Of a DNA stretch of 64,000 nt, positions 1 to 8,760 are shown in pieces. Under the pieces are notes generated by a model that saw nothing but the letters and a program-made list of their open reading frames with translations, was not told the origin of the DNA and did not search any database. Position numbers and translations under genes: made by a program. Numbering within the stretch: the stretch's first letter is position 1; each line of letters begins with the position of its first letter. Source of the DNA: Oscillospiraceae bacterium (GTDB taxonomy: Bacteria; Bacillota; Clostridia; Oscillospirales; Oscillospiraceae). The stretch covers positions 62,001 to 126,000 of the forward strand of contig JAETOQ010000001.1 in NCBI GenBank assembly GCA_021771635.1. The letters are read 5' to 3'.

Positions 1-388
1 GGCCATCCATGATGACATTGTGGGTGCGGGCCAGCTCCCGCTGCATCTCCAGCAGAAACGCCCGCACGCTGGGATGGGCGGAGACGGCGGATGCACAGAG
101 GGAGATCTCCGGCAGGCGGATCTCCTTCGTCACGTCCTGGCCGTTGAGCAGCATGTGCTGAAGGCCGTCCTCTCCATAGGTCAGACCCACATGGATCTGG
201 GGCAGCTCGGCTTTTACCGCTGGTTCGTCCTTGGGATCGATGCCCTTTCGGTGGGCATAGCAGCCGATGGTGCGGTAAATGGCGCCGGTGTCTACATATA
301 AATATCCCAGCTTCGCGGCCGCGCTGCGGGCCAGGGTGCTCTTCCCGGCGCCGGATGGGCCGTCGATGGCGATACTGATCGGTTTCAT
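1..388 (-). CDS. cmk: Cytidylate kinase, N-terminal part (runs off window start)
   Basis: The protein phosphorylates CMP and dCMP with ATP in cytosolic pyrimidine nucleotide recycling. The sequence starts MKPISIAIDGPSGAGKST, with the P-loop GPSGAGKS at about residues 9-16, followed by the TGAIYR nucleotide-binding segment typical of Cmk. About 129 codons are visible of a usual 220 or so; the 3' end lies before base 1. The ATG is at 386-388, 16 bases downstream (in the minus direction) of the end of the flavoprotein gene, so the two are probably cotranscribed. The identification is firm from the N-terminal motifs. Confidence 0.93.
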   Translation of the reverse strand, partial: MKPISIAIDGPSGAGKSTLARSAAAKLGYLYVDTGAIYRTIGCYAHRKGIDPKDEPAVKAELPQIHVGLTYGEDGLQHMLLNGQDVTKEIRLPEISLCASAVSAHPSVRAFLLEMQRELARTHNVIMDG

Positions 389-404
389 AAGGTCCTCTCT
401 CCTG

Positions 405-1649
405 TCACAGTTCTTCTCGCGCCGCCGTGATCCCGGCGGTCCGCCCGGTCGCCCAGGCGATCTGCAGGTTGAATCCGCCGGTGTAGGCATCTACATCGAT
501 CAGTTCACCCGCAAAGTATAATCCCTTTACAAGCTTTGACTCCATAGTAGTTGGGTTGATCTCTGCCACCTTGACGCCGCCGGAGGTCACAATGGCGTCG
601 GACACCGGGCAGGGCGCTGATATCTCCACGGAAAAATGCTTCAGCAGGTGCAGCAGATCCCGCCGCTGTTCCCGGGTGATCTCGTGGACCTTCCGGTGGG
701 ACGGAATGCCGCTTCCCGCCACGATGACAGGGATCAGCTTCTGGGGAAGCAGATCATCCAGCGCGTTGCAGAAATCGCTGTTGGCGTGCTTTTCAAAATC
801 CGAAAGCAGCCGTCTGTCCAGCGTCTGCTCGTCCAGGGCGGGCTTGAGGTCGATCTCCAAGCGGTAGGTCTTTTTGTCAAAGTGCCGCATATGGGCCGAG
901 GCGGACAGCACCAGCGGACCGCTGACGCCGAAGTGCGTGAACAGCAGTTCGCCGAAATCCGTATAGATCTTCTTATTGTTCTCAAAGACCGTCAGTCCAA
1001 TGTTCCGCAGGCTCAATCCCTGCAGCCGGACGCAGGGGCCTCCCTTTTCCAGCACGCCTTGCAGCGGCACCAGGGAACCCCGCAGAGGCGTCACCGTGTG
1101 CCCGGCCTCCGCCGCCATGCGGTGGCCCTCGCCGGTGGAGCCGGTGGCGGGATAGGAGACGCCGCCGGTGGCTAAAATCACCGCCTCCGCCGGGTAGCTC
1201 CGCCGCTCTCCCGCGACGCCTCCGACCATGCCGTCCACGATGTCCAGAGACAGCGCCCGGTCCCGGACCAGCGTCACTTTCAGAGCTTTCAGCCGCCGCT
1301 CCAGGGCGGCGCTGATGTCGAAGGCACGGTCGGACACGGGGAACACCCGGTTCCCCCGCTCCGTTTTCAGCGGCACGCCCAGACGCTCAAAAAACGCCAT
1401 GGCGTCCCGGCCGTCAAAGCGGGAAAAGGCGCTGTAAAGGAATTTTCCATTCCGGGGCGTATTAGCAAGCAGCGTCTCCAGATCCGCGTTGTTGGTCACA
1501 TTGCACCGGCCCTTGCCGGTGATATTCAATTTTTTCCCCAGCCGTTCATTCGGCTCCAGCAGAGTGACAGACGCCCCCTGCTCCGCCGCGCAGATAGCTG
1601 CCATCATGCCGGCGGCCCCGCCGCCGACCACCACGATCCGTTTACTCAT
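405..1649 (-). CDS. HI0933/BaiN-like FAD-dependent oxidoreductase
   Basis: A predicted flavoprotein of 414 aa from the aminoacetone oxidase/HI0933 family; its substrate cannot be read from sequence. The dinucleotide-binding motif VVVGGGAAGM lies at residues 6-15, a TGKGRCNVTN segment follows, and the C-terminus carries the family-typical YFAGELIDVDAYTGGFNLQ flavin-contact region. The ORF track extends 23 codons further upstream, but that part overlaps the RpiR gene. The ATG at 1649 (or the adjacent one at 1652) follows GGGAAGATGG and overlaps the regulator by 8 bp, suggesting translational coupling. Named bile-acid activities of some relatives should not be transferred. Confidence 0.88.
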   Translation of the reverse strand: MSKRIVVVGGGAAGMMAAICAAEQGASVTLLEPNERLGKKLNITGKGRCNVTNNADLETLLANTPRNGKFLYSAFSRFDGRDAMAFFERLGVPLKTERGNRVFPVSDRAFDISAALERRLKALKVTLVRDRALSLDIVDGMVGGVAGERRSYPAEAVILATGGVSYPATGSTGEGHRMAAEAGHTVTPLRGSLVPLQGVLEKGGPCVRLQGLSLRNIGLTVFENNKKIYTDFGELLFTHFGVSGPLVLSASAHMRHFDKKTYRLEIDLKPALDEQTLDRRLLSDFEKHANSDFCNALDDLLPQKLIPVIVAGSGIPSHRKVHEITREQRRDLLHLLKHFSVEISAPCPVSDAIVTSGGVKVAEINPTTMESKLVKGLYFAGELIDVDAYTGGFNLQIAWATGRTAGITAAREEL

Positions 1650-2508
1650 CATCCATCTTCCCAAATACGCCGAATTCGTTCCAGATGCCCTCCAGCTCCG
1701 CAAAGGTGGCGGACACATCCGTCCCCATCCGGCAGGCCAGCGCCACCAGCAGGGCGTTGATCAGGGACAGGGGCGCCACCATGGAGTCCACAAAGGAGAT
1801 CATCTCGCAGGGCGCCAGCAGCGCCGCGTCGGACATCTGATAGACCGGAGACAGCTCGTTGTCCGTGATGGCCACGATGGTGGCCCCGCGGCCCTGGGCA
1901 AATTTCACCGTGTTCATGGTGACCTTGGAATACCTGGGAAAGCTGATGGCGATCATCACATCACCGGGCCCGATGCGGAAGAGCTGCTCCAGGATCTCTC
2001 CGGCGGCGGTGGTCTGCACCAGTGTCACATTCTCAGACAGCAGATGCAGGTAAAAGTTCAGATAGCCCGCCACAAAAGTGGAGGAACGGGCGCCCAGGAT
2101 ATAGATGTGCCGTGCGCTCTGGATGCGGTCCACCACCTTGTCGAACTCCTGGCGGTCCGCTCCGCTGACCACTTCCCGCAGCTTTTCAATGTCCGACTGC
2201 AGGACCGCCCCCAGAATGTCCTGGCCCGCAAACATGTCCCCCGCCGCCTGGATGCGCTGGGTGGAGGTCAAACGGCTGCGGATCATCTCCTGCAAGGCCC
2301 TCTGCATGCTGGGATATCCGTCGTAGCCCAGTTCCGATGCAAATCGCACCACCGTGGACTCGCTGACACCTGCCAGTTTGCCCAGCTTGCTGGCGGTCAT
2401 GAATGCCGCCTTGTCGTAGTTCTCCAGGATATATCCAGCGATCCGCTTCTGTCCCTTGGAGAAGCTGTCCATATTGCGCTCAATGGTATGTAAAATGCTT
2501 TTCGCCAT
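1642..2508 (-). CDS. MurR/RpiR family transcriptional regulator
   Basis: A 288-aa regulator. Residues 1-75 form the RpiR helix-turn-helix domain (a SESTVVRFASELGYDGYPS recognition-helix segment), and residues about 120-260 form a SIS sugar-phosphate-binding domain (HIYILGARSSTFVAGY and ISFPRYSKVT segments). Family members sense phosphosugars and control sugar or cell-wall amino-sugar catabolism. No sugar gene is adjacent; the gene leads into the flavoprotein and cmk, so the regulated pathway is unknown. It has its own sigma-A promoter upstream. Confidence 0.9.
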   Translation of the reverse strand: MAKSILHTIERNMDSFSKGQKRIAGYILENYDKAAFMTASKLGKLAGVSESTVVRFASELGYDGYPSMQRALQEMIRSRLTSTQRIQAAGDMFAGQDILGAVLQSDIEKLREVVSGADRQEFDKVVDRIQSARHIYILGARSSTFVAGYLNFYLHLLSENVTLVQTTAAGEILEQLFRIGPGDVMIAISFPRYSKVTMNTVKFAQGRGATIVAITDNELSPVYQMSDAALLAPCEMISFVDSMVAPLSLINALLVALACRMGTDVSATFAELEGIWNEFGVFGKMDDE

Positions 2509-2571
2509 ATGCCTTTCCTCCGCGTTTCCGGCCCCTTTGGGCCCACCGCGCCCGGTGCGTTATCCTGCCGT

Positions 2572-2599
2572 ATTGTATCACAAATCCCACCGGATTCAA
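2572..2599 (-). promoter_or_regulatory. Sigma-A promoter for the rpiR-like gene
   Basis: TTGAAT (2594-2599) and TACAAT (2572-2577) are separated by 16 bp on the minus strand, about 65 bp upstream of the regulator's ATG. Confidence 0.6.
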
Positions 2600-2631
2600 A
2601 TGGTTTTTGCAGGATTTTTTCCGGAACTTGC

Positions 2632-2658
2632 AAAAAAACACGGAACTAACGTTCCGTG
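2632..2658 (-). terminator. Rho-independent terminator after rluB
   Basis: An 8-bp stem CACGGAAC/GTTCCGTG with a GTTA loop is followed on the minus strand by seven T residues. It closes the transcription unit that ends in rluB and isolates it from the rpiR promoter just beyond. Confidence 0.9.
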
Positions 2659-2736
2659 CTTCAGCTTGCTGAAAACTACCGTGTAAAAGGACAGACTATC
2701 GGTTATGCGGCGTCCCCGGTCTGTCTCACGTCTTTT

Positions 2737-3444
2737 TCATGCCTCTCTTAGAGCCTTGATCTCTTCCGCCGTTAAATACCGCCACGTTCCCGGCACCAGG
2801 TCCCCCAGCTCCAGGCTGTGCTCCCGCACCCGGCGCAGGCGCTTCACCGTCAGGCCGCAGGCGGCGCACATCCGACGGATCTGCCGGTTCTTCCCCTCGT
2901 GGATGGTGACAGCCAGCTCCGCCGTCCGGTGGGTCTGTCGCAGGACCTCCACATGGGCGGGCCGGATAGGCTCTCCCCCCAGATCTGTGACGGCAGACAG
3001 CCGCTCCGCCGCGCCTGTCACCGGCCCATAGACAGAGACGTGATAGGTCTTGGACACCTCATGGCTGGGATGCAGCAACTGCTGTGTCAGTTCCCCGTCG
3101 TTGGTCATCAGCAGCAGGCCCTCGGAGTCCAGATCCAGCCGCCCCACGGGATACACCCGGACGCCGCAGTCCGCCACCAGGTCCGCCGCCGTCCGGCGTC
3201 CCTTTTCATCGGACAGCGTGGTCACATAGCCCCGGGGCTTGTTCAGCATCAGATAGACAGGCTCCGCCCTGGATACCAGCGGTCTGCCATCCACACAGAT
3301 CTCATCCCGGTCCGGATCGGCCCGCTGGCCCAGCTCCGCCGGAACGCCGTTGACCGTCACCCGTCCGGCGGTGATGTACCCCTCCGCCGCCCGACGGGAG
3401 CATATCCCAGCAGCGGAGAGCAGTTTTTGCAGTCTTTCTTCCAT
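2737..3444 (-). CDS. rluB: RluB/RsuA-type rRNA pseudouridine synthase
   Basis: A cytosolic enzyme that isomerises a specific uridine in large-subunit rRNA to pseudouridine. The 235-aa protein has an N-terminal S4 RNA-binding domain (residues 1-60, SRRAAEGYITAGRVTVNG) and the catalytic motif GRLDLDSEGLLLMTNDGEL, whose RLD aspartate is the nucleophile. C-terminal EGKNRQIRRM is the RluB/RluE signature. The longer ORF start is rejected: MEERLQKLLSAAG at 3444 matches the family N-terminus. It lies 11 bp after the carboxypeptidase gene, probably in one operon. Confidence 0.93.
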   Translation of the reverse strand: MEERLQKLLSAAGICSRRAAEGYITAGRVTVNGVPAELGQRADPDRDEICVDGRPLVSRAEPVYLMLNKPRGYVTTLSDEKGRRTAADLVADCGVRVYPVGRLDLDSEGLLLMTNDGELTQQLLHPSHEVSKTYHVSVYGPVTGAAERLSAVTDLGGEPIRPAHVEVLRQTHRTAELAVTIHEGKNRQIRRMCAACGLTVKRLRRVREHSLELGDLVPGTWRYLTAEEIKALREA

Positions 3445-3455
3445 CGAATCGTTCC

Positions 3456-4547
3456 TTATGCCGGCAAACCCAGCTTCAGTGTACTCAGAGCGGATTCCAG
3501 CTTCGGCGGCACAGTCTCCCCGCACAGCAGGTCCACCCGCCCCACCTCAACGCCGTCCAGGGTGAACACGGCCTGTCCCACATTTGTCCCGGCGGCTACC
3601 GGGGCTGTCAGAGGGCCATCCAGTTCCACGCGCGTCTCCAGACGTTCCCCCTCGGCCACCGGCCACGCGAAGCTCTCCGCCGCCACCAGCGGCACCGTGC
3701 TTCGCAGGCCGCCCTGCACACCGGCCTGTCCGACCGGCTTTCCCAGCACCGCCGCCCGCTGGGCGGGATAGGCGGAAAAGCCGTATTCATACAGCGCTTG
3801 GTGGTCCGCCCAGTCGTTGCCGTCCTGGAGCGTCACCGCCACCAGCCGCTGTCCATTCCGCTCCCCGCAGCTGACCAGTGTCCGCCCCGCCGCCCGGGTA
3901 TAGCCCGTTTTCAGGCCGATGCAGCCATCCATGTAGGCCAGGAGCTTGTTGTGGTTGGTCATGGTGCGTCCGCCGATGGTCACGCTGCGGGTGGAGGCGA
4001 TGCGCACCAGCGTCTCATTCTCCACCGCCGCGCAGGCCAGCCGCGCCATGTCCCGGGCGGTGGAATAGTGGTCCTCATGGTCCAGGCCGTTGGGGTTGGC
4101 AAAAGAGGAGTGCTCCATCCCCAGCTCCTGGGCCGTCTTGTTCATCAGTTTCACGAATCCGGCCTGACTGCCGCCCACCGCGTCCGCGATGGCCACGGCG
4201 GCGTCGTTGCCGGAGCAGAGCAGCAGACCGTAGAGCAGCGTCTCCAGCGTCAGCTGCTCGCCCTCTTTCAGGTACATGGAGGAGCCCTCCGTCAGCGTGG
4301 CCTCCCGCTTCACCGTGACCACGGCGTCCAGGTCGCCCTCCCGGATCGCCACCAGTGCCGTCAGGATCTTGGTGGTGCTGGCGATCAGCATCTTCGCGTC
4401 GGCGTTCTGCTCATACAGCACCCGTCCGCTGTCCACATCCACCAAAATCGCTGATGCGGCGGAGGTCCCCACCGCGTGAGCCTGGCAAGGAACTATACTA
4501 AACAGCACTAGAAAGGCCGCCAAACAGCAGCCAAACCGTCTTGGCAA
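3456..4547 (-). CDS. DacF-like D-alanyl-D-alanine carboxypeptidase (PBP5 family)
   Basis: A secreted peptidoglycan carboxypeptidase that trims the terminal D-Ala of stem pentapeptides; clostridial relatives act on vegetative or spore cortex wall. A signal peptide ends near AHA; the active-site tetrad STTK gives the nucleophilic Ser, SGN is in LLCSGNDAAVA, and KTG is in GLKTGYTRAAG. A C-terminal beta domain (DacA2-like) follows. The track begins at a GTG (4556), but only the TTG at 4547 has a well-spaced Shine-Dalgarno (GAGGTG, 6 nt), so 4547 is preferred. Neighbouring gerW and scpAB fit a sporulation/division context. Confidence 0.88.
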   Translation of the reverse strand: MPRRFGCCLAAFLVLFSIVPCQAHAVGTSAASAILVDVDSGRVLYEQNADAKMLIASTTKILTALVAIREGDLDAVVTVKREATLTEGSSMYLKEGEQLTLETLLYGLLLCSGNDAAVAIADAVGGSQAGFVKLMNKTAQELGMEHSSFANPNGLDHEDHYSTARDMARLACAAVENETLVRIASTRSVTIGGRTMTNHNKLLAYMDGCIGLKTGYTRAAGRTLVSCGERNGQRLVAVTLQDGNDWADHQALYEYGFSAYPAQRAAVLGKPVGQAGVQGGLRSTVPLVAAESFAWPVAEGERLETRVELDGPLTAPVAAGTNVGQAVFTLDGVEVGRVDLLCGETVPPKLESALSTLKLGLPA

Positions 4548-4589
4548 AACCATCACCTCATTTTTTGCAGTGATGGTAGTATACCCCTA

Positions 4590-4988
4590 TCAGTCGGTTT
4601 CTTTTGCTTCCTTCTTGTCGAAATATTTTTCCACCTTATCCATGATATCGGGAACCATCTCCACCACGCGGTCCAGCGTGGACACAGGCGGCACCGCCAC
4701 GGGCAGGACGCGGGTGGCGCCGTCCTTGATGACCAGGAACGCCACCGGATCGATCTTTACGCCAGCGCCGCTGCCGCCGCCGAAGTTCTCTTTGGGAGCC
4801 TTTCCGTAGTCCCCGCCGCCGCTGCCGAAGCCGAAGCTGACCTTGGAGATGGGGATCAGCGTCACACCGTCAGGGGTGGTGATGGGCTGTCCCACGATGG
4901 TGTTGGTGTCCACCATCTCGTGGATCTTCTCCATCGTAGAGCGCATCAGGTCGGTCAACGGGCTTTTCTTCTCCATCGTGTTATCCAT
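4590..4988 (-). CDS. gerW: GerW (YtfJ) family sporulation/germination protein
   Basis: A 132-aa protein matching the GerW/YtfJ family, which is made in the forespore and is needed for germination in Bacillus. The hallmarks are MVDTNTIVGQPI followed by VSFGFGSGGGDYG, a glycine-rich segment, and a conserved VDPVAFLVI-like region. The ATG at 4988 is preferred over the track start because AAGGA lies 8 nt upstream. It follows the DUF2953 gene, an arrangement common in Clostridia. Confidence 0.9.
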   Translation of the reverse strand: MDNTMEKKSPLTDLMRSTMEKIHEMVDTNTIVGQPITTPDGVTLIPISKVSFGFGSGGGDYGKAPKENFGGGSGAGVKIDPVAFLVIKDGATRVLPVAVPPVSTLDRVVEMVPDIMDKVEKYFDKKEAKETD

Positions 4989-5055
4989 TCTGCTCATCCT
5001 TTCTGATCCTGTTCCCTGCCGCTTCCAGTGAAACGGCCTGTTTCCTTAATGCATA

Positions 5056-5718
5056 TCATGAGGCTGCGGCTTCCGCCGGTTCAGTCTTTGGCTGCTGCTT
5101 ATGTTTTTTCTGAAAGCGAAGGAACCACCGCAGCGCCGGGATGCCCACGCCAAGTCCAACGGCCAGCAGCGTCCCAATCCGGATGGAGATCCCGACCTCG
5201 CCCTCCAGCACGGTCTCCCGTGTGTCAAAGTCGATGCCAATGTGGATGTACGGGTCCGGAATGACCAGCAGTTCTTCCAGCACCGGCATCGCCGTCCAGA
5301 CGCCGGCATGGAGATAGCCGTACTGTTCCGCCGCTGCCGCCGGGTCCTCGCTGCCGCCCAGCGTCATCCGCAGGTCCAAGGGCTGGATGCGGATGCCCCG
5401 CCGCGTGCGGGCCAGCGCCCTTTTCAAAGGCGGCGCCAGGGCGCGGACGGCATCTTTGATATCCGCCAGGGCGATCTTCAGCAGGGCCTTCTTCTGTTTA
5501 CCTGTCTCTGCCGCAGTTTTACCCTTTTTCGGCTTTTTAGGCGGCGTTTCCGCTTTTTCGCCTTTCTCTTTCGCAGGCAGGATCCGTATGTGGAAAGGAC
5601 CGATCCTGGCGTCCACGGAGGCGGCCTCCTTTTGAAGCACCGCATGGATCCCCACACGGGTCCGGCACACCAGCAGGATCAGCGCCGCCAGGATGCCCAA
5701 TATCCAAAGCCAGATCAA
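5056..5718 (-). CDS. DUF2953 domain-containing membrane-anchored protein
   Basis: A 220-aa protein with one N-terminal membrane segment (WLWILGILAALILLVC), a lysine-rich linker (residues about 55-80) and a C-terminal DUF2953 domain including a DPYIHIGIDFDTRE-like stretch and a second hydrophobic segment. Its function is unknown; in spore formers DUF2953 genes commonly sit next to gerW (ytfI-ytfJ), as here. The start is TTG at 5716-5718 behind GGGGTGG. It is probably cotranscribed from scpA-scpB towards gerW. Confidence 0.8.
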   Translation of the reverse strand: MIWLWILGILAALILLVCRTRVGIHAVLQKEAASVDARIGPFHIRILPAKEKGEKAETPPKKPKKGKTAAETGKQKKALLKIALADIKDAVRALAPPLKRALARTRRGIRIQPLDLRMTLGGSEDPAAAAEQYGYLHAGVWTAMPVLEELLVIPDPYIHIGIDFDTRETVLEGEVGISIRIGTLLAVGLGVGIPALRWFLRFQKKHKQQPKTEPAEAAAS

Positions 5719-5811
5719 CGTTCCACCCCCTCACCATCGTGTCCGCTTCGCTGGAACCCGCCGGGGGCCCAGCTTCGTATCCCTTGCCTCCGCCTGGGGG
5801 CGAAAGCTGTT

Positions 5812-6447
5812 TTATGCCTCGGTTGGAAAATCCGCGGTCTCCGGCGTATCCGCTCCGGTGATCTCCGTCTCCTCCACAGGATCAATGATCTCCCCGTTTT
5901 CATTCAGGCGCATCTGCCCCTCGCCGCCCAGGTCTGGCATCTCCGGCAGATCCTCCAGGCTGGTCAGGTGGAAGGCCCGCAGGAACTGCTTTGTTGTCCG
6001 GTACAGATGGGGCCGCCCCGGCACCTGCAGGCGTCCGCATTCCTCAATGAGCTTCCGCTCCTGCAGAAGTCCCATGGTATACGCGCTGTCCACGCCCCGG
6101 ATCTGGTCCACAAAGGCCCGGGTGGTGGGCTGGTAATAGGCGATGATGGTCAGGACCTCCAGCGCCGGCTGGCTCAGCTTGGCGGGCTTTCGGATCTCAA
6201 AGGCCCTGCGGATCACATCGGCATAGTCCGGCGCGGAGCAGAGCTGCCAGCTGTCCTCAATGTGCAGCAGGCGGATGCCCCGGCGCTCATAGGCGTAGTA
6301 GTCCATCAGCTTCTGGAGCACCTGCTCCACGGTGGGCCGGTCCATCTCCAGGGCCACGCAGATGCGGTCCACATTCACCGGCTCGCCGGACGCAAATAAG
6401 ATGCCCTCAATGGCGGATTCTATTTCTCTCATCTCCATGGTTTCCAT
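5812..6447 (-). CDS. scpB: Segregation and condensation protein B
   Basis: ScpB (211 aa) is a winged-helix partner of SMC and ScpA in the bacterial condensin that organises replicated chromosomes. The N-terminus (EIESAIEGILFASGEPV) and the ALEVLTIIAYYQPTTRAFVDQIRGVDSAYT segment are diagnostic. The ATG at 6447 has AGGAGAG 7 nt upstream. It begins 19 bp after the scpA stop, the standard scpA-scpB arrangement. The C-terminal 40 residues are acidic, Glu/Thr-rich and probably disordered. Confidence 0.95.
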   Translation of the reverse strand: METMEMREIESAIEGILFASGEPVNVDRICVALEMDRPTVEQVLQKLMDYYAYERRGIRLLHIEDSWQLCSAPDYADVIRRAFEIRKPAKLSQPALEVLTIIAYYQPTTRAFVDQIRGVDSAYTMGLLQERKLIEECGRLQVPGRPHLYRTTKQFLRAFHLTSLEDLPEMPDLGGEGQMRLNENGEIIDPVEETEITGADTPETADFPTEA

Positions 6448-6466
6448 GGCCGGTCTCTCCTTATAT

Positions 6467-7252
6467 TTACAGCAATGTCAAATGATCCGGCAGCTCCCGA
6501 TCCTGGCGGACGGTGCAGTCTGTCTCGGAGCCGGCCAGATGCAGCACGCGGGCACGGCACAGCTCCAGCACCGCCAGAAAGGTGGCCACCACCTCGCTGC
6601 GGCTGCGGTTGCCCCGGAACAACAGGCGGAACCGGGTAATGCCATGCTCCTTCAGCTGGCGGATGATCTCCCGTGCCTTGCTCTCCACGGGGTACGGCTC
6701 GTACTGGGCGATCTCCTGAAACGCGGTCCTGGGCGGCGGCAGCGTCCGTTCCGCCCGGTTCCGGATCTCCGCCATGGCGAGGATCAGGTCCGCCTTTTCC
6801 TGGCTGTATTCATAGATCTTGCCCCGCTCCATGGGCTCCGGGTTTCGGGTGATGATATTCCGCCCAAATTCCCCCATGGGGCCCAGCTTGACCGTCAGTG
6901 CCTTGATCCGGGCGTAGTTCTCGTTCCGGCGGCGCTCCTCCAGAGACTGGATCAGGGCGTCCATCTCGCTCTGGGCCTCCTCGTCCTCAATGGACAGCAG
7001 CATCCGCGTCTTGATGTAGACCAGATGGGACGCCATGGTGACGAACTCGCTGGCGACCTCCAGATCCATCTTCTGCCGCTGCTCCAGCCAGGTGATGTAC
7101 TGGTCGCAGATCAGAGAGATGGAGATGTCCTGGATCTCCATCTTATTCTTGCCCAGCAGGAAGAGGATTAGGTCCAGCGGACCCTCAAAGTCCTGCATCT
7201 CCTCCGATCTGGAGCGGACGACTTTTTCCAATTTGTAGACAGGATTTTCCAA
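6467..7252 (-). CDS. scpA: Segregation and condensation protein A
   Basis: ScpA (261 aa) is the kleisin that bridges SMC heads and binds ScpB. The N-terminal motif DFEGPLDLILFLLGKNKMEIQDI and the C-terminal winged-helix region (VVATFLAVLELCRARV) are typical. The start codon is TTG at 7250-7252 with GAGGTG 5 nt upstream. The gene follows the M50 protease gene on the same strand; scpA-scpB next to a site-2-protease-like gene is a common Firmicutes order. Confidence 0.95.
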   Translation of the reverse strand: MENPVYKLEKVVRSRSEEMQDFEGPLDLILFLLGKNKMEIQDISISLICDQYITWLEQRQKMDLEVASEFVTMASHLVYIKTRMLLSIEDEEAQSEMDALIQSLEERRRNENYARIKALTVKLGPMGEFGRNIITRNPEPMERGKIYEYSQEKADLILAMAEIRNRAERTLPPPRTAFQEIAQYEPYPVESKAREIIRQLKEHGITRFRLLFRGNRSRSEVVATFLAVLELCRARVLHLAGSETDCTVRQDRELPDHLTLL

Positions 7253-7293
7253 AAGAACACCTCAATCCGTCAAGTCGAAAAAGTGCCCTGTTT

Positions 7294-7956
7294 TCAATGG
7301 AAAAACAGGGTGAAAAAGGCCTGATACACCCCAAAGATCAAGTCGCTGATCAAATTGCCGCCGATGTCGGCAAAGGACAGCGCCAAAAGCACCAGGATCC
7401 CGTACCGCTCATAGCGCATCAGCTGCATGTAGGCCCGGTCCGGCAGAAAGACCGCCAGCACCTTGGAGCCGTCCAAAGGCGGGATGGGGATCAGGTTGAA
7501 CAGCCCCAGTCCGATGGACAGCGGCGCCAGAGAATACAGGCAAAAGCCAAAAAGCACGTCCCAGGCCTGGCTGTACGGTGCGTAAAGGTAAATCACTTTA
7601 GCAATAAGCATTGCCAGCAGCGCCAGCAGAAAGTTGGAGGCCGGCCCCGCCAGAGCGGTGAGGGCCATCCCCTGCTTGGGCTTTTTGAAATACCGGGGAT
7701 CCACCGGCACCGGCTTGGCCCAGCCGAACCCCACCGCGAACATCATGGCAAGGCCGAACCAGTCGATGTGGCGCAGAGGGTTCAGAGACAGCCTGTGCAT
7801 GGATTTGGCCGTTGTGTCTCCCAGTGCATAGGCCGCCAGACCATGGCAGGTCTCATGGACCGTCAGGCACAAAAAAATGGCGGCTACCCGCAGGGCGGCA
7901 TCCTCCATGGAGCCAAGGTCCAGGGCACGGAACAGTTCTTGCAGATAATGCAGCAT
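7294..7956 (-). CDS. Site-2 protease family (M50) membrane metalloprotease
   Basis: A polytopic membrane protein of 220 aa. Zinc-site motif HETCH (residues 34-38, HExxH) lies in the first membrane helix, and the second motif NLIPIPPLDGSKVL carries the conserved NPDG-like aspartate. Five or six hydrophobic segments are visible. This is the small YwhC/FTP-class M50 group; the substrate is unknown. The ATG at 7956 has GGAGAG just upstream. It heads the gene block leading into scpAB. Confidence 0.88.
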   Translation of the reverse strand: MLHYLQELFRALDLGSMEDAALRVAAIFLCLTVHETCHGLAAYALGDTTAKSMHRLSLNPLRHIDWFGLAMMFAVGFGWAKPVPVDPRYFKKPKQGMALTALAGPASNFLLALLAMLIAKVIYLYAPYSQAWDVLFGFCLYSLAPLSIGLGLFNLIPIPPLDGSKVLAVFLPDRAYMQLMRYERYGILVLLALSFADIGGNLISDLIFGVYQAFFTLFFH

Positions 7957-7971
7957 AGCTCTCTCCAGTCA

Positions 7972-8285
7972 TACCCTCGGTGTACAAAGGGCAATACGGT
8001 TTTTCAGGGCATCTTGGGCGGTTGACTTGCGTTGTTTTTGTTGCCGGGCGTCAGCCCGGCTGCCTCAAAAGCCTTGCCAACCACCAAATCTGCTCTTGAA
8101 AAACTCCGAAGGACCTGCCAGCGAGAAAAAATCGGCGCTGGCAAGGATGAGGACGCAGGTGGGCTGGATTCCCACAGAATCTCCCGAGGCCCGTTCCTTT
8201 GGGCCGAGGGTGGCACCCACCAATGACACCGCCAGCGTTGGCTTTAGCCGCTGGCAGGCGTGTTGCCCTTTGTACACCGAGGGTA
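7972..8285. mobile_element. MITE-like element with perfect 23-bp terminal inverted repeats
   Basis: The left end TACCCTCGGTGTACAAAGGG... (7972-7994) is repeated as its exact reverse complement at 8263-8285, bounding a 314-bp segment. Internal ORFs on both strands are short, overlapping and without family features, so no transposase is encoded. The inside contains further small inverted repeats. A non-autonomous element is the simplest reading; no target-site duplication could be identified with certainty. Confidence 0.65.
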
Positions 8286-8298
8286 ATGCCCAAAATGC

Positions 8299-8715
8299 AG
8301 AATTATTATACCAAACCGCAGCAAAAAACACAAGGGAAATCCAAAATCTCCCCCTGTGTGCGCATAAAACTTCATGCGCGGCACGCGCACCGCGAAAAAA
8401 GCAAAAGCTGCTGCGCGGGAAGCTGCTGTACAGCATGTTCGGCCGTCCCGAAGGAGCGGAGAAATGGCACATCATATTAGACTTCATGAAAAAGTAGACG
8501 AAGTCTCCCCGCAAGGGGGATGCGATATTCGTAAGGCGCTGAAGCGCCAACGACTATCCAATGCTTTTTATAGCGCCGAAGGCGCGTTGAAGTCTTATGA
8601 GACGGCATTTGTGCCTGTGGCACAAATGGGCGCGCTTAGCGACGCCTTCTTCCGCAGAAAATATCTATTTTCTGTGGAAGAATCGTATCACATGATCAGT
8701 TGTGCTTTGCATAGC
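8299..8715. other. Gene-free stretch with many short hairpins
   Basis: No convincing gene is present. From about 8475 there is a run of small inverted repeats: GACTTC/GAAGTC, GGCGCTGAAGCGCC, GCGCCGAAGGCGC, TTTGTGCCTGTGGCACAAA and an AGAAAATA/TATTTTCT pair. This looks like decayed repeat or structured RNA sequence; its function cannot be stated. Confidence 0.4.
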
Positions 8716-8746
8716 AAAAAAGGAACCGCCCTGCGGCGGTTCCTTT
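8716..8746 (-). terminator. Terminator of infC-rpmI-rplT operon
   Basis: AAAGGAACCGCC and GGCGGTTCCTTT form a 12-bp stem with a 4-nt loop, followed by a T-run on the minus strand, directly after rplT. Confidence 0.9.
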
Positions 8747-8760
8747 CAAACTTGCGAAAA

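Noticed and set aside
8027-8550. Overlapping ORFs of 156, 161 and 80 codons
   Set aside because: They are translations of the inverted-repeat element and adjoining hairpins on both strands; none has start signals.
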